Positions 6,330 through 8,083 of a stretch of DNA of 8,083 bases are shown piece after piece. Every line of letters begins with the position of its first letter. Position 1 is the first letter of the stretch. This stretch comes from an archaeon (lineage in GTDB: Archaea; Altiarchaeota; Altiarchaeia; IMC4; QMZM01): contig JAOZNG010000020.1 of assembly GCA_029933895.1 (NCBI GenBank), positions 1-8,083 of the forward strand, in the 5' to 3' direction. The notes beneath the pieces are model-generated. The model was not told where the DNA came from. It saw only the letters and a list, made by a program, of their open reading frames with translations, and searched no databases. Both the position numbers and the translations under genes were made by a program.

Positions 6330-8083
6330 TTACTCCTGTATCCATAAAATCAATTTAACCTTTATGGGACCCCAGAGAGACCTTACCCCGCCAGCACCAG
6401 TGGTCTCGAACTGCAGGGCATCGGGGTCGAATTCCACGTCAACTATGCCGTCATCCTCTATGTCCAGTTCCCTCAGGAGCCTGTATACTGCATCAGATGC
6501 GGCATCCGTTGAGTCATAGCTCTGGTTGGTGTTTGTGTAGCTGCATTTCTTGCTCCCAGCATAGTATTCTGGGATCGATAAATCATCCGTGATGTTCCCG
6601 TTCCTGAACTCTATATCCCAGAGACAGCCCTCATTCACGGGGAAGACATCACCATAGCCCAGTAGGGATGAGACCCTTATGGTGTAGATTGCCCTGTCAT
6701 CAGCGGAGCAGTTTGTGCTATTGCTCTGGGAGTCGCCTGTCCTGATACCCAGGTAGTTGTTTTCCCCTGCAGCTACCTTATTCCAGGGAGACTTTATATT
6801 TATTATATATGGGTCTCCGAGGTAGATGTATGGCACCAAGTAATCCCATAGCCTGTACTCGGGTGGGTCTCCTCCATAGATGCTGTTGCTGACATTCAGG
6901 TAGTCACTCCAGTGCTCCCCTGAGTAGGAGGTCACCTTCATCCTGGACACGGTAACATCCGGTGGTATGGAGACGTTGCCCACGCAGGTTATTGGTTCAT
7001 TGAAGCGCCCGCTCTTTTTTGTTATCGAAATCTTACCATAGCTTGATATGTTTATCGTATTGTATCTGAAATCGATGTATGATTGCGGGTAACCGTAGAG
7101 AGTTGAATTCGTCACGTTCACCGGTACCCCGCCGCCTCCCAGAATAATCATCTGGGAGACCGTGCTCGCATTCACCATATCCTCTGCCATGCTCCGGTAG
7201 ATGTCTAAAAGCTCTGTTGCATTTGTGCTCCCCCTGTATGTCCCATTACCGCAGTCAGCTATTCCCTGAAGAGTCCTGTTACCATTAGGGCACCCCAAAG
7301 CTACTGGACCGAAGCCGATGGAATTAACTGTCGCGTTAAGGTCAGAGTGTGCTCTGTCAGCTGCACAAATCGCATCATTTATAGCCGTATCGCATTGGTT
7401 GCCCAAGCAGTCTGCAGTGCCTCCGCCGCAGTCATATGAGCCTGTGGTGTCTGTGCAGCTTCCACTGCAGGTGCAGGGGCTTGTATAAGAGCAGCCGTCA
7501 CAGTGGAATCCCGTTATTCCGTCAGTCATCACCATGATATATCTATCCCTTCCAGGAGCACTATCTGCAGCTAGTATCTCATATGCCCGGTTTATGGCAC
7601 AACAAACGCATGTTCCTCCCCCCTCGGTATATGAATCAATAGCATTCTCCAAGATGTTTGTGTCGTTTATAAGCCCTGAACCCGTTGAATCCGAGGCTGA
7701 TGTCGAGAAATGCACAAGAGCAACGTTGTTGTCTGAGTCATTCAGCAGGATTTCGACGAAATACTTATCCAGGCATTTAGCGAGAGAAAGCCTTTGAGTG
7801 TCATTCTGGAATATGGGATTGCTCTCGTTTTCAAAGCACTCAGGCCAGTGAGGCCATGAGCCCGTGGAGGAGAAATACTCTAGCTCGCCATAATAATCCC
7901 CCGCTATGAAATCCACATCCCCATCCCCATCATAGTCCCCAGACGTTAACCCATAAGCCCTGGAGCCCACATCATCTATTATACCCTGCGAAGCAAACAC
8001 CCCGGAGCCATCATTAAAAAACAACTCAAGCTCGCCATAATAATCCCCCGCTATGAAATCCACATCCCCATCCCCATCATAGT
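6330..8083 (-). CDS. FG-GAP/VCBS-repeat and von Willebrand factor A domain surface protein (5' end outside window)
   Basis: The open frame continues through the right window edge; the GTG at 8063 lies inside a repeat and is not a believable start. Residues are counted from it. At least two FG-GAP/VCBS-like units of 49 residues come first, each with the calcium loop DYDGDGDVDF and then IAGDYYGELE. They run directly into a VWA domain at about 60-298: RLSLAKCLDKYFVEILL, NVALVHFST, GGGTCVCCAINRAYEIL (MIDAS Thr151), IMVMTDG (MIDAS Asp181), SIGFGP and a final helix. The DxSxS metal motif expected at the start is missing; SSTGS (65-69) stands near its place. A Cys-rich insertion (188-233) follows MTDG. 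The C-terminal part (300-577) looks all-beta and ends in a DAVYRLLRELDIEDDGIVDV segment that I associate with archaeal VWA surface proteins. Any signal peptide lies outside the window. A role in adhesion or cell-surface binding is inference. Confidence 0.8.
   Translation of the reverse strand, partial: YDGDGDVDFIAGDYYGELELFFNDGSGVFASQGIIDDVGSRAYGLTSGDYDGDGDVDFIAGDYYGELEYFSSTGSWPHWPECFENESNPIFQNDTQRLSLAKCLDKYFVEILLNDSDNNVALVHFSTSASDSTGSGLINDTNILENAIDSYTEGGGTCVCCAINRAYEILAADSAPGRDRYIMVMTDGITGFHCDGCSYTSPCTCSGSCTDTTGSYDCGGGTADCLGNQCDTAINDAICAADRAHSDLNATVNSIGFGPVALGCPNGNRTLQGIADCGNGTYRGSTNATELLDIYRSMAEDMVNASTVSQMIILGGGGVPVNVTNSTLYGYPQSYIDFRYNTINISSYGKISITKKSGRFNEPITCVGNVSIPPDVTVSRMKVTSYSGEHWSDYLNVSNSIYGGDPPEYRLWDYLVPYIYLGDPYIINIKSPWNKVAAGENNYLGIRTGDSQSNSTNCSADDRAIYTIRVSSLLGYGDVFPVNEGCLWDIEFRNGNITDDLSIPEYYAGSKKCSYTNTNQSYDSTDAASDAVYRLLRELDIEDDGIVDVEFDPDALQFETTGAGGVRSLWGPIKVKLILWIQE
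6333..6337 (-). promoter_or_regulatory. Shine-Dalgarno site of the surface-protein gene, inside the end of the VWA gene
   Basis: On the minus strand AGGAG lies in the last sense codons of the upstream gene, followed by its stop TAA, one A and the ATG at 6328. The site decides between two in-frame ATGs (6328 and 6313), favouring the first, and implies that the two genes are translated together. Confidence 0.6.
7882..7936 (-). repeat. 55-bp perfect direct repeat, copy 2 (within FG-GAP/VCBS unit)
   Basis: These 55 bases are identical to those at 8029-8083, at a distance of 147 bp (49 codons, in frame). They encode the calcium-loop half of the repeat (YDGDGDVDFIAGDYYGEL). The identity stops at 7881/8028, where the two units diverge. 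Confidence 0.95.
8029..8083 (-). repeat. 55-bp perfect direct repeat, copy 1 (reaches the window edge)
   Basis: This is identical to 7882-7936 over all 55 bases available. The repeat is cut by the window edge, so the true identical length and the number of units are unknown; more copies upstream are likely for this type of domain. Confidence 0.95.

Noticed and set aside
8061..8063. GTG as start of the VWA gene
   Set aside because: The frame is open to the window edge, and the codon is the Val inside the repeated calcium loop DGDGDVDF, with the same residue internal in the next unit.

Overview
The window reads as an archaeal chromosome fragment. It carries eukaryote/archaea-type ribosomal proteins (eS19, eL24, eS28, L7Ae), a PDCD5-family protein that is also restricted to archaea and eukaryotes, and an archaeal-type glutamyl-tRNA synthetase. 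AT-rich TATA-like elements sit upstream of the genes. The synthetase has the TLGS/STSK form of the class I signatures that I associate with methanogen-like euryarchaea. The two surface proteins resemble those common in uncultivated lineages such as Altiarchaeota or DPANN groups. The lineage cannot be fixed from this window alone.

Region 1 (1-1983, minus strand) is a compact translation operon, transcribed from about 1930 toward position 1: L7Ae, eS28, eL24, nucleoside diphosphate kinase, eS19, then a PDCD5-like protein cut by the window edge. Spacings are -4 to +9 nt, so the set is probably one transcript. Its leader carries TATA-like boxes and a strong Shine-Dalgarno site before L7Ae. The order joins two gene sets that I know as usually separate in archaea (L7Ae-S28e-L24e-ndk and S19e-PDCD5), with no infB between them.

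Region 2 (1984-4372) holds gltX on the minus strand and a divergent RibD-C/dihydrofolate-reductase-fold gene on the plus strand. The 73-nt gap between them contains an almost symmetrical TATA element that could serve both directions.

Region 3 (4376-8083, minus strand) is an accessory surface module of two translationally coupled genes. The upstream one, cut at the window edge, has at least two FG-GAP/VCBS-like calcium-binding repeats running directly into a von Willebrand factor A domain whose first metal motif (DxSxS) is not recognisable. The downstream one is a 650-residue protein with one N-terminal membrane segment, many cysteines and about two dozen N-glycosylation sequons. Both look extracytoplasmic. 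This module is the least ordinary part of the window. I see no CRISPR array, insertion sequence, tRNA or rRNA, and no intergenic stretch longer than 115 nt.
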